Of a stretch of DNA of 51,576 bases, positions 43,061 through 51,576 are shown piece after piece. Source of the stretch: Paracoccaceae bacterium (GTDB lineage: Bacteria; Pseudomonadota; Alphaproteobacteria; Rhodobacterales; Rhodobacteraceae); assembly GCA_026710155.1 (NCBI GenBank), contig JAPORQ010000009.1, positions 1 through 51,576 on the forward strand, written 5' to 3'. The position numbers and the translations under genes are program-made. The notes under the pieces were generated by a model, which ran no database searches, was not told the origin of the DNA, and was given only the letters and a program-made list of their open reading frames with translations. The number at the start of each line of letters is the position of its first letter. The first letter of the stretch is position 1.

Positions 43061-43069
43061 TGTGGATAA
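43061..43069 (-). promoter_or_regulatory. Perfect DnaA box before the coupling-protein operon
   Basis: TTATCCACA reads on the minus strand, the same strand as the operon starting at 42972. The sequence continues TGTAAATTGCC, close to the AGTGATTTGCC at the 3639 site. CCTGATAGATT, a weaker form of the second motif, starts 23 bp after the box start, 14 bp closer than at the other two sites. Confidence 0.55.
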
Positions 43070-43125
43070 CTTTTGGGGTTTGCATAGGTCTATAACAATT
43101 CAGGAAGGAGAATGTAAATCAATAA

Positions 43126-44610
43126 TCAAGCAGGGTTGGTCAAGGTTCTGGCAACTGCCTTTTTCCAACTGGCAAGGTTTTTACCCCTCTCGGTTGTATC
43201 CATTTTCGGCTGAAAACTTTTCGCACGTGCCCACTTTTCACCGACTTCATCCAGCGAGGTGAACAATCCTGACTGGTAGCCAGCCAGGTAGGCCGCTCCC
43301 AAGGCCGTTGTTTCAGTAACCTTCGGAACTTCCACGGTGGTATTGAGGAAATCAGCAACTTTCTGCATGGTATAATTGCTTTCGGTCATGCCACCATCTG
43401 CCCTGAGTCCGACATTCTTCAATCCGGGATAATCCATATTCATGGCTTCCCACAAATCTACGGTCTGGAAGGCCACACTGGATAATGCCGCCTTTGCCAG
43501 TTCCTCAGGACCGGTATTTCTGGTAATACCGTACAATGCCCCACGGCATTCGGAATCCCAATAAGGTGCTCCCAAACCGGTAAAGGCCGGAACCAGAATG
43601 ACATCCTGTTGCGGGTCTGCTTCCGAGGCAAGGGCTTGGGTTTCGCCAGCATCACTGATTATTTGCAATCCATCGCGAAGCCATTGAACAACGGCACCGG
43701 CAATAAAAATTGAACCTTCAAGTGCATAGTGTGTTTGACCATCTATTTTATAGGCAATGGTGGTTAAAAGCCTGTTTTTGGAAGGTACAAGGGTATCACC
43801 TGTATTTAGCAATGCAAAACAACCTGTACCATAGGTTGCCTTCAACATTCCAGGGTTGAAACATGCCTGCCCTACTGTGGCTGCCTGTTGATCTCCGGCG
43901 ACACCCCTGATCGGAAGTTCAACCCCAAAATGCTGTTCTTGGGTGGTACCAAATTCAGAGGCACATTCCCTTACTTCCGGCAGTATGGATCGAGGTATTT
44001 CAAACAGGTCCAGAAGGTCTTGATCCCATTTTTCCTCGACGAGATTGAACAGCAATGTCCTGGATGCATTGGTTATGTCGGTTAAATGTTCCCTGCCGCA
44101 AGTCAGTTTCCAGATCAAAAAGGCATCAACTGTGCCAAAGAGCAATTCACCTGCTTTGGCCTTTTCCATTGCCCTGTCAACATTCTGCAATATCCACCTT
44201 ATTTTGGTGGCCGAAAAATAGGGATCCAGCAACAGACCTGTTTTCTCGGTAATCTCCTGTTCCAAGCCCCTTTCCTTGAGTTTGGAACAATAATCGGAAG
44301 TACGTCTGTCCTGCCAGACAATGGCATTGTAAACCGGTTGGCCTGTGTTTCTGTCCCAAATCAGGGTGGTTTCCCTTTGATTGGTTATTCCTACCCCCAG
44401 TATTTCTGAGGTATCCTGGCCTTCAAGGGCTTCCCGGCAAGTTGCAATGGTTGTTCTCCAAATATCACTAGGGTCGTGTTCAACCCAGCCAGATTTTGGA
44501 TAGTGTTGATCAAATTCCTTCTGGGAGGTTGAAACCGGATTGAACTCCTCATCGAACAATATTGCCCTGGATGAAGTTGTACCCTGATCAATTGCCAGAA
44601 TGTATGACAT
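43126..44610 (-). CDS. glpK: Glycerol kinase
   Basis: A 494-residue FGGY-family kinase that phosphorylates glycerol to glycerol-3-phosphate. Typical blocks are [20 protein letters not shown] at the start, [51 protein letters not shown] and [13 protein letters not shown]. The ATG at 44610 is preceded by AAGGAAGTGATT; a GTG two codons earlier is less likely. No glpF, glpD or regulator is adjacent. It sits between the transfer operon and the Hachiman genes, so it may mark chromosomal DNA next to the element. Confidence 0.93.
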   Translation of the reverse strand: MSYILAIDQGTTSSRAILFDEEFNPVSTSQKEFDQHYPKSGWVEHDPSDIWRTTIATCREALEGQDTSEILGVGITNQRETTLIWDRNTGQPVYNAIVWQDRRTSDYCSKLKERGLEQEITEKTGLLLDPYFSATKIRWILQNVDRAMEKAKAGELLFGTVDAFLIWKLTCGREHLTDITNASRTLLFNLVEEKWDQDLLDLFEIPRSILPEVRECASEFGTTQEQHFGVELPIRGVAGDQQAATVGQACFNPGMLKATYGTGCFALLNTGDTLVPSKNRLLTTIAYKIDGQTHYALEGSIFIAGAVVQWLRDGLQIISDAGETQALASEADPQQDVILVPAFTGLGAPYWDSECRGALYGITRNTGPEELAKAALSSVAFQTVDLWEAMNMDYPGLKNVGLRADGGMTESNYTMQKVADFLNTTVEVPKVTETTALGAAYLAGYQSGLFTSLDEVGEKWARAKSFQPKMDTTERGKNLASWKKAVARTLTNPA

Positions 44611-44650
44611 AATCACTTCCTTTGTTCCTGAAATTCACAGTACCGATATC

Positions 44651-47600
44651 TTATTCAATACCCTCAATAATTCTCCAGACCTTGCAATAGATTTTTCCTC
44701 TCTCCCCCATAGCTTGGTTCCATTCGGTTTGACTTAAACCATTTAACTGCTTCCTTAGTTTTGAAATCGGTTCATCAATGAATGGGTGTAGCTTTTGGGC
44801 TAATTCAGCAGCTGCCAATCGTGGAACTCCAAGTAATCTAATTTTGATGGCTTCATTGCTATTCACCCCATAGTAGGCTCTGGCAGGTAGATTGTTCAGT
44901 TCTTTTTTTTCCTCTTCATCCAAATTATTGGCGGTAATTGACAGGAGAGCACTGAGACCCCATGAAGCAGTTTGGGCAAGGTTTCCAAAAAGCATTTGAC
45001 CGCATTTTGTTACATCACCATCAAAATGAGTATCCGCTATTTTATTTACTGGCGATCCGTCTACCCAATCTTTAAGTATTTCTGCCAATTTATTTCCATC
45101 CGGATTATTATCTCCGATTATTTGTTTTAAATCATCGCGAATTTCTGGTACTCGTAAAAGGATACCCATCATATCTTGCAAAGTTGAATTATCAGACGCA
45201 TAAAGGGTAGTTGAATTCCAGGAAGATTCGTTAATTCCACCACGGTTTGCCAATATTGTCTTTACGCTTTGGAGGGAAAAACCTGTGCTATCGACCAAAC
45301 CCAATGGTTGATTAGCCTTCTGAATGTCATCACAGTATTTGTGAATTCCATTTAATAGTTTCTGTGCGATGCTACTGTTCCTGGTTTTGAGTTTTTCAAA
45401 ACCAAGGGTACCTCGCAATACTTGTTCAACCTGTTGGGTAAAGGTACTCGGTTTCCCCATTTGTTGGTATGAATGTGTCAGATACTGCAAAAAACTGGAC
45501 CACTCAGGTTTGCTGTATACCAACTTTCCCAAATCATTTAGCTTGTCTTCAGCCTCAATCGACATCCTTATCAATGCAGAGTTCAAATCTTCTGTTTGCT
45601 TATTTATGAAATCTTGTAATTTATCTGCTTTTTCTTCATTGTCAGCAGCCAGAGCCACTATTCCGAGCTGGCCCTGAGAAATTCGACCTGCCCTACCCGC
45701 TATGTTCCAAAAATCTTCCGGACTCATATCCACCACACCATTTTGACTGAAAAATTGATGCGAAGCCATGACCACTCCACTGACAGGAAAATTAATTCCC
45801 TGTGCAATGGTTGTTGTTGCGACCAAAAATTTTAATCTTCCCTTTTGAAAGAGCCATTCAATAATTATGCGAACCTCTTCTGGCAACCCTGCATGATGTA
45901 CTGCAATACCGTATTCCAACAAATCGATTAAAGGAAAATTCTCTCCCAATTCCAACCCAAGGTAATCCTGAAGCAATCTGATGTCATCATGCAAATTTGT
46001 CTGTCGATTTTCTTCAATTTTTAATTTATCTGCCAATGCCCAAACCCAGTCTATTCTGCTGTGCATTAGAATTACAGGACCCCTCTCCTGAAAAAACTGT
46101 GCTGCGATTGCGGCAATTTCACTAGATTTACTTGCCTGAGCATATGTTTTAGCAATTTCGCTCTGGTTTGGTATCGGAATTTCACAGTCCGCATTTATTG
46201 TCTTACGATTAGTGTGTACAGTCTCGAAACTAAGTTTATAATCAAAACTTCTTTTGTTCAAAGGGGCACCTTTGACAGTTTTCACTATACCTATAGCCCG
46301 GTCATTCGGTTGCCAATCCAGAGTTAGGCTAATGTCATCTGAATTGGTGCCCCCCAACCATCTTGCTACTTCTTTAGCATTGTTTATAAAAGGGGTTAGA
46401 AGCAAAAACTGTGCTTTTTCACATTCCTTGTTGATCGTTGCCAATAGAAGTTCAAGCTTAAGCCCTCTGCTGCCCATTTGAATATTGTGTGCTTCATCAA
46501 CCACAATCAAGGTTAAGGGTCGACCTATTTTGTTTTCCCAACCCTGACGCAACATCAAATCCAATTTCTCAGGCGTGGTTACCAATACTCTGAATTGTTG
46601 CTTCTGGGATCTTTCTTGAAGCAGATCCATTTCAACACTATCAATTTCAAGCGCTGGACTCACTTTTTCAACGATAACTGATAAAGGTTCAAAATCAGTA
46701 CGTAACTGACTTGTTACCTGATTAACCAAAGCTCTTGTCGGGGCCAAATATGCTACCCAACCTTGTTCTTGGTCAAATTGGTTTAAAGCTTGCAGAATCC
46801 TAAATTGTGCAATCATCGTTTTCCCACTTGAAGTAGGCAGGCAAACAACTACTGCACGACGACTGGACCCAAGCAATCCTTTTTCAGCCAAGGTTAGTCG
46901 TTGGGGTGGTAAAACCTCAAATAAAGCTCTATTACCCCGACCCCTATCAACAAGGTTTTTAACAAAATCGGTAACCCTGGTATTGACCGACCGTGTAACT
47001 GTCCAAATTGAGTTTTCAACCATTTGCAATGCTGAAGCTCTCAGCAAAGGTGTCATAAGTTGAAGGTCTACCAGCATTGCATGTTTACAAGGTTTCAATG
47101 CTTTCTCAAATTGTGCTTCAAGCAAATACTTGATTTGGTAATCCCCATCCACAACACCATCAGTGATAAATCGTGCAAATATCTCTGCAGCGCGAGCCAA
47201 GTGGTATAATCCAATCAATTCAAGTGCAGCAGCTTTTTTCCCGCTTTGTGTTTCAACACTATCGAGATAGTTTCTCTCATATTGGTTCTGATGCTCGCGC
47301 AATTCTGCTATCCGTTTTAAAACAATATCTCTATCTTCCCAACCGTTTTTACGAATTAACCTAAGCCAAACATCTACGATGGTAGACCAAGTACGGTCAT
47401 GCCAATCATCAGAATTTATAGGTAGTTGAGGCCAGCCTTCGGTTTTTAGAATTCTTGAGATATCTGCCCCTCTATCTCCCAAAACTGCTAGAGAAGCTGT
47501 TTTCAACACATGCCTGGCACAATGTAAAGGTTCTTCCGGTTGGGGTAAAATTCTGTTAATTCGGAATGCTTCGGCAGCGTATTTACGCAACAATTCCAAT

Positions 47601-47797
47601 TTCCTTTCATCAAACTCATTTTGGTGAGGGACAAGGGAAATTATCTCAATCTCCAGAACAAGGGAAACACTATCCAGCAATGATAAATCCACATCAATTT
47701 CCTGCTGTAAAATTTCACTATAAATTTGATGCAGATCGTATAGATCCAATGCATTGTTTCGTTGTTCAGAGAAATCTTCTGCAAAATTAATTTCCAT
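44651..47797 (-). CDS. hamB: HamB-like Ski2-type helicase (Hachiman)
   Basis: A 1048-residue superfamily 2 helicase. After about 330 helical residues come motif I CLPTSSGKTMIAQFRIL, motif Ib VTTPEKLDLML, motif II VVDEAHNIQMGSRG, AVHHAGLPEEVR, LVATTTIAQGINFPVSGVV, and motif VI FWNIAGRAGRISQGQLG, which is the Ski2-like order. About 320 C-terminal residues follow. The partner upstream (47797-48594, one-base overlap TAATG) is a nuclease-like protein of the HamA type. In Hachiman, HamB senses damaged or invading DNA and releases HamA. All helicase motifs are intact. Confidence 0.75.
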   Translation of the reverse strand: MEINFAEDFSEQRNNALDLYDLHQIYSEILQQEIDVDLSLLDSVSLVLEIEIISLVPHQNEFDERKLELLRKYAAEAFRINRILPQPEEPLHCARHVLKTASLAVLGDRGADISRILKTEGWPQLPINSDDWHDRTWSTIVDVWLRLIRKNGWEDRDIVLKRIAELREHQNQYERNYLDSVETQSGKKAAALELIGLYHLARAAEIFARFITDGVVDGDYQIKYLLEAQFEKALKPCKHAMLVDLQLMTPLLRASALQMVENSIWTVTRSVNTRVTDFVKNLVDRGRGNRALFEVLPPQRLTLAEKGLLGSSRRAVVVCLPTSSGKTMIAQFRILQALNQFDQEQGWVAYLAPTRALVNQVTSQLRTDFEPLSVIVEKVSPALEIDSVEMDLLQERSQKQQFRVLVTTPEKLDLMLRQGWENKIGRPLTLIVVDEAHNIQMGSRGLKLELLLATINKECEKAQFLLLTPFINNAKEVARWLGGTNSDDISLTLDWQPNDRAIGIVKTVKGAPLNKRSFDYKLSFETVHTNRKTINADCEIPIPNQSEIAKTYAQASKSSEIAAIAAQFFQERGPVILMHSRIDWVWALADKLKIEENRQTNLHDDIRLLQDYLGLELGENFPLIDLLEYGIAVHHAGLPEEVRIIIEWLFQKGRLKFLVATTTIAQGINFPVSGVVMASHQFFSQNGVVDMSPEDFWNIAGRAGRISQGQLGIVALAADNEEKADKLQDFINKQTEDLNSALIRMSIEAEDKLNDLGKLVYSKPEWSSFLQYLTHSYQQMGKPSTFTQQVEQVLRGTLGFEKLKTRNSSIAQKLLNGIHKYCDDIQKANQPLGLVDSTGFSLQSVKTILANRGGINESSWNSTTLYASDNSTLQDMMGILLRVPEIRDDLKQIIGDNNPDGNKLAEILKDWVDGSPVNKIADTHFDGDVTKCGQMLFGNLAQTASWGLSALLSITANNLDEEEKKELNNLPARAYYGVNSNEAIKIRLLGVPRLAAAELAQKLHPFIDEPISKLRKQLNGLSQTEWNQAMGERGKIYCKVWRIIEGIE

Positions 47798-48594
47798 TAT
47801 ATTGTTCCACTTGCATTAATTCTGGAAATTAAATCATCAAGGGGCCATGGTAGATACAATGCCGTTAAGTTGCATTTGGTAGGAAGGGATAAATTGTTGG
47901 TTAATTGAGTTGCTGTATTTGAAATATCTTTTTGTGTTGGCCGTGTATCTCGTAAAAGTACGCCAAATAGCACATAATTTTTGTATTCTGAAATAATATA
48001 AGCCTCAAGCGCTTCCATAAATCGGTCTAGGTGAGAATTTCCTTTTACTTTGGAAAACAACCAGAGAATTAATCCTCTTCGAATAACTTGATTATTTATT
48101 AATTTTCTCAATTGACCCTCCATACCATCAATACCATACATAACCGATGGTGGAAATTGTTCATGTGAAGAACCTTTCACTTCACCAAATGCAAAGCGTG
48201 ATTCTGAACCTGCTTCAACTATACCAATTACATCCGGACCAGCAAGGCTTGCTCTGGGATTACGTTTATCCCTTTGCATATTCCAAGGAAAAACCACTTG
48301 ATCATGCATTTCCAGAAATGCTTCAGCTAGAGCCTCACAAGCATCCGATTTGCTTTTTTCCTGTTGATGTGGATTTAAAATATCTGCTAAAACCTCACTT
48401 TCCATTTTTGCAGTTGGAATTCCATTTATGTGTTCAATAAATTCATCTACTAATTCAATATCATAAAGGCGGTTTCGAACATTTGAATTTAGAAAGGAAT
48501 TGAAATCTTTAGTATCCGTACACTCCAGACTCATCAAGGTAATACAACCATCATTTTTATCCTCGTAAGCCATTTTTAGGAAGGATTGATTCAA
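47797..48594 (-). CDS. hamA: HamA-like nuclease (DUF1837 type, Hachiman)
   Basis: A 265-residue protein. The PD-(D/E)xK-like core is visible as GPDVIGIVEAG (Asp121) and FAFGEVKGSS (Glu138, Lys140), preceded by SDACEALAEAFLEM. This spacing and the following basic helix (MEGQLRKLINNQVIRR) fit the HamA/DUF1837 nuclease family. It overlaps hamB by one base, and its ATG overlaps the stop of a small upstream gene (ATGA). The product would degrade DNA non-specifically once released by HamB. The family call is moderately sure. Confidence 0.65.
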   Translation of the reverse strand: MNQSFLKMAYEDKNDGCITLMSLECTDTKDFNSFLNSNVRNRLYDIELVDEFIEHINGIPTAKMESEVLADILNPHQQEKSKSDACEALAEAFLEMHDQVVFPWNMQRDKRNPRASLAGPDVIGIVEAGSESRFAFGEVKGSSHEQFPPSVMYGIDGMEGQLRKLINNQVIRRGLILWLFSKVKGNSHLDRFMEALEAYIISEYKNYVLFGVLLRDTRPTQKDISNTATQLTNNLSLPTKCNLTALYLPWPLDDLISRINASGTI

Positions 48595-48902
48595 GGTTTC
48601 ATCACTCCCTTTATTATTTCTCTGGCTGCAAAAGCTTGATTAAATGCGTTTGAAAAATTGTAAAGATACCTGTTTTGATTAGTCTGAAATTGTATACGGA
48701 GTATCTCTGTAAAACCATCCACAAGTTCCATTCCAATTATTATATTCTTTTGTTTGAAGACATTCCCTGAATGTAATCTGTTAGTTTTTCCAAGGAATAA
48801 ATTAGGTGATCGGGCATAGTGATTTACTCTGCCCGCATTACAGAAACAAAGGTTCAAATAGGACCTGCGGTGAATATTGTCAAACAACAATTTCCATTTC
48901 AA
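48591..48902 (-). CDS. Small protein translationally coupled to hamA
   Basis: A 103-residue protein with Cys/aromatic residues near the start (YLNLCFCNAGRVNHYARSPN), a strand-rich middle (NIIIGMELVDGFTEILRIQF) and a helical end (AFNQAFAAREIIKGVMKP). Its TGA overlaps the hamA ATG. Standard Hachiman is two genes, so this may be a regulator, an inhibitor or an added subunit. No recognised domain; the start codon is the first ATG and has no obvious ribosome site. Confidence 0.5.
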   Translation of the reverse strand: MKWKLLFDNIHRRSYLNLCFCNAGRVNHYARSPNLFLGKTNRLHSGNVFKQKNIIIGMELVDGFTEILRIQFQTNQNRYLYNFSNAFNQAFAAREIIKGVMKP

Positions 48903-49045
48903 ATGTTGAATAAGTGACTGGTATTGCTGGAAAAGTATCTTCTTTAATTTTTGGGAAAATCTTTAACTTCTATATTTGGTAATTGCCTAGTGGGAAAATT
49001 TCTATATTATTTCCATGAAAGCCATATTAGAGGGAGAGTGATACA

Positions 49046-50176
49046 ATGAAGACAAAAGCGGCAGTTGCCATAGAAGCAGACAAGCCCTTGGAAATAATGG
49101 ATGTTAACCTTGCTCCACCAAAACAAGGTGAAGTACTGGTTGAAATCAAAGCCACAGGAATTTGCCACACGGATGAATTTACCCTGTCCGGGGCTGACCC
49201 TGAGGGTCTTTTCCCATCCATCCTGGGACATGAGGGCGCAGGAATTGTAGTTGATGTTGGTCCGGGAGTGACATCCGTCGCCAAGGGTGACCATGTTATC
49301 CCCCTGTATACACCTGAATGCCGAACCTGTCCATCTTGTCTGTCCAGGAAAACAAATCTTTGTACCTCAATAAGGGCAACTCAGGGTCAGGGGTTGATGC
49401 CTGACGGAACTTCGAGGTTTTCAACGATGGATGGAGATCCAATACTCCATTACATGGGTTGTTCAACCTTCTCCCAACATACCGTTCTGCCGGAAATTGC
49501 CCTCGCAAAAGTCAGGGAGGATGCACCTTTCGACAAGATTTGTTACATTGGTTGCGGCGTCACAACCGGCATTGGTGCTGTCATGAATACAGCCAAAGTC
49601 GAACCCGGAGCCAATGCAATTGTGTTCGGCCTGGGCGGTATCGGATTGAATGTCATTCAGGGGTTGAAACTCGTTGGCGCCGATATGATCGTGGGTGTTG
49701 ATGTCAATCCGGGTAAAAAGGAGTGGGGTGAAAAATTCGGCATGACCCACTTCGTCAACCCAACTGAAGTTGATGGCGACCTGGTATCATATCTGGTTGG
49801 ATTGACCCAGACTAAACACGACCCCATGGGAGGTGCGGACTATACCTTTGACTGCACCGGCAATGTGGATGTCATGCGGATTGCCCTCGAAAGCGCTCAC
49901 CGAGGATGGGGAGAGTCGATCATAATTGGCGTAGCTCCAGCCGGTGCTGAAATCTCAACCAGGCCGTTTCAACTGGTAACCGGCAGAGTCTGGAAGGGAA
50001 CTGCCTTCGGTGGTGCCAGAGGGCGAACGGATGTTCCCAAAATCGTTGATTGGTACATGGAGGGGAAAATCCAGATTGATCCCATGATCACCCACCAGTT
50101 GGAATTGGGTGATATCAACAACGGTTTCGATCTGATGCATGCAGGAGAATCCATACGATCGGTAGTGGTTTACTGA
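49046..50176 (+). CDS. frmA: S-(hydroxymethyl)glutathione dehydrogenase / class III alcohol dehydrogenase
   Basis: A 376-residue zinc alcohol dehydrogenase that oxidises the formaldehyde-glutathione adduct with NAD. Catalytic-zinc ligands are in TGICHTDEFTLSG and GHEGAGIVVDVG; structural-zinc cysteines are in ECRTCPSCLSRKTNLC. The Rossmann motif is VFGLGGIGLNVIQG, and ATQGQGLMPDGTSRF is typical of class III. A GAGGGAGA ribosome site precedes the ATG. No frmB/fghA (S-formylglutathione hydrolase) follows, and the downstream gene is convergent. Confidence 0.93.
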   Translation: MKTKAAVAIEADKPLEIMDVNLAPPKQGEVLVEIKATGICHTDEFTLSGADPEGLFPSILGHEGAGIVVDVGPGVTSVAKGDHVIPLYTPECRTCPSCLSRKTNLCTSIRATQGQGLMPDGTSRFSTMDGDPILHYMGCSTFSQHTVLPEIALAKVREDAPFDKICYIGCGVTTGIGAVMNTAKVEPGANAIVFGLGGIGLNVIQGLKLVGADMIVGVDVNPGKKEWGEKFGMTHFVNPTEVDGDLVSYLVGLTQTKHDPMGGADYTFDCTGNVDVMRIALESAHRGWGESIIIGVAPAGAEISTRPFQLVTGRVWKGTAFGGARGRTDVPKIVDWYMEGKIQIDPMITHQLELGDINNGFDLMHAGESIRSVVVY

Positions 50177-50241
50177 TTACCTGCCTACCAGAATCGAATT
50201 TTATCAAAGCAGAATAACTCCCTGCAACACCCTGTTACGCT

Positions 50242-51267
50242 TTACTGTAGATGTGCCTGTCTGGCCTTGTTGAACTCTCTCATTCGTGCAAGAACATCCA
50301 CACCAATCTGGGCATAGACATGAAGGAGGTCCACCAGAACCCAGTTTTCCCTGATCATGCCATTTTCGCATCGCCAGAAATCCAAGCTTCTCATGGTGAT
50401 TTTCTGACCTGAGGGAGCTATGCCCAAAAAACCATCACCTGTTATGGTCATTTTCATGCCGGGCCATTCGGTAAAACCGACATAATCACCCTCGGCGAAC
50501 AAATTCCCCTTGCCCAAGGCACCAACGCGATCAGGCATGGCATTGAGAAAGGGTATCTGATGCCAGTTTCTGAACCCTTCTATCCCCCTGCAGGTTCCGA
50601 TTCCTGATGGTCCGTACCAACTGCATCTTGGATGCCAATAACGATCCAGTTGCATGGCCTCGACACCACCTTTTGCAAATTCTCCAAGCTTGGCCAGCAT
50701 TTCGGAAACAAGGGTGAGGCTCTCCTCACTTCTGCTGCGGTCATCATCATTGATTGCCAACCCATCCTGTGTGGACGGTCCCGGAACATGCCATTCCCGC
50801 CCCAAGCTTGGGGACAATGGCCAGCTATTGGCTTGCATCATCAATTCGGGAATATCCCATAAGGCCTGCATTTCGACAACCTTGCCTTCCTCGACACGGT
50901 AAAATTCATGAAACCTCATGGCAACCTGATGTCCGGTTGGCAGTATATCCAGCCAGGGCTTTTTGAATGTTCCCGTGTAATAACCGCAAACACCGACCCA
51001 ATCCTGACCCAACTGGGACCTGTTGGATAGAACGATCAATTCCCTTCTTTCCAGATCTGGAATTGCCTCATAAAGTGGATGCAGTGCCTTCAGATAGAAT
51101 TCCTCGACATCATCATGTGTCTCAAACGGTGTCGCCAGATGAATGGGAGTTTCCTTGGCAAAGCAACTCTTTAAACTACCCAATACCTGAACCGGATTGA
51201 AGTCATACATTGCCTTTCTGAATGGTTCGGTGAGGCTTTTATTTTTTTGTTGCAGATCATCATGCAT
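50242..51267 (-). CDS. Tandem SnoaL/NTF2-like protein
   Basis: A 341-residue protein with two related halves. The first (IPDLERRELIVLSNRSQLGQ, GYYTGTFKKPWLDILPTGHQ, MRFHEFYRVEEGKVVEMQAL) and the second (CRGIEGFRNWHQIPFLNAMP, GDGFLGIAPSGQKITMRSLD) both follow the cone-shaped SnoaL-like ester cyclase/NTF2 pattern. Members act on small hydrophobic substrates or only bind them. The substrate is unknown. It converges with frmA. There is no signal peptide. Confidence 0.7.
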   Translation of the reverse strand: MHDDLQQKNKSLTEPFRKAMYDFNPVQVLGSLKSCFAKETPIHLATPFETHDDVEEFYLKALHPLYEAIPDLERRELIVLSNRSQLGQDWVGVCGYYTGTFKKPWLDILPTGHQVAMRFHEFYRVEEGKVVEMQALWDIPELMMQANSWPLSPSLGREWHVPGPSTQDGLAINDDDRSRSEESLTLVSEMLAKLGEFAKGGVEAMQLDRYWHPRCSWYGPSGIGTCRGIEGFRNWHQIPFLNAMPDRVGALGKGNLFAEGDYVGFTEWPGMKMTITGDGFLGIAPSGQKITMRSLDFWRCENGMIRENWVLVDLLHVYAQIGVDVLARMREFNKARQAHLQ

Positions 51268-51576
51268 TTGATCGTTCCAAAAATTGGATGAAACTAAAAA
51301 AAGTCATTTATTACATGGATTAAAGTGGGGAGTGCTTTTCACAATCCTGTGATTTATAATCAGTACCATGGTTGAGTTCAAACTTGATACCCGATTTAAT
51401 TAAAGGTTTAGTTTGAATTTAATGAAATCCTGATTGTATAAGTAAACCAATTTCACAAAATTAAACTCCATTGATTGAATTAACAAAAATGCGTAACCTC
51501 AGGTTTGTCAACGCATCGGGAGGTAGTGTCTCACTTTGAAAAATGAAAAAAATTCTGCATTTTGCACATAAAATTT
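51268..51576. other. AT-rich window end, possible start of another gene
   Basis: Mostly non-coding. The ATG at 51543 opens MKKILHFAHKI up to the last base, a start common in family 4-type glycosyltransferases, but only 11 codons are visible and the GGGAGG upstream is far off. Otherwise nothing was recognised. Confidence 0.25.

Overview
The window looks like the accessory genome of a glutathione-using, AT-rich proteobacterium. Reasons are a class III alcohol dehydrogenase of the S-(hydroxymethyl)glutathione type, GDP-fucose genes, a GT25 LPS-type glycosyltransferase and an I-type (Dot/Icm, R64-like) type IV secretion gene set. An alphaproteobacterium is my best guess, but nothing here fixes the genus. 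No rRNA, tRNA or CRISPR array was found.

Layout. 1-1020: fragments of exported and membrane proteins, one apparently split by an in-frame TAG. 1981-3021: a protein with a DnaA domain IV DNA-binding module but no AAA+ ATPase, with a 1.1 kb non-coding region upstream. 4149-11110: two paralogous KAP P-loop NTPases flanking a frameshifted regulator, a decayed GT11 fucosyltransferase, a UvrD/Rep helicase and a decayed HaeIII-like restriction enzyme. 12289-13163: two IS66-type MITEs. 13497-15862: a tyrosine integrase overlapping an exported protein. 17202-19582: a two-gene type I CBASS (patatin phospholipase plus CD-NTase with a C-terminal AGS-C-like domain). 19969-21133: a GC-rich, decayed ISKra4-type element. 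21609-22467: a DUF2188 protein overlapping a TIR/deoxyribosyltransferase-like protein. 22518-24587: gmd-fcl. 24982-26184: an AlbA_2/Schlafen-like ATPase. 27193-30251: dotD-dotC-dotB-icmT (R64 traH-I-J-K order). 31933-35711: a Gabija-type gajA-gajB pair. 35832-37173: a decayed IS66. 38119-42972: a DotL/TrbC-type coupling ATPase whose P-loop is interrupted by an intein, with two exported proteins upstream. 43126 to the end: glpK, a Hachiman-type hamA-hamB pair preceded by a small overlapping gene, frmA and a tandem SnoaL-like protein.

How it fits together. The integrase, the Dot/Icm genes and the DnaA-domain protein look like parts of an integrative conjugative element, and the CBASS, Gabija and KAP genes like its defence cargo. 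The most interesting signal is regulatory. The perfect DnaA box TTATCCACA occurs four times in the window. All four are intergenic and lie on the coding strand of the downstream gene: before the integrase, before dotD, before the coupling-protein operon and before the DnaA-domain gene itself. Two of them also share an 11-bp second motif at exactly the same spacing. This suggests that a stand-alone DnaA domain IV protein (or host DnaA) coordinates excision and transfer, which I do not know to have been described.

Many genes are broken by frameshifts, MITEs or IS ends, so the island is old and partly decaying. Family calls come from recognised motifs and remembered family features; no database search was possible.
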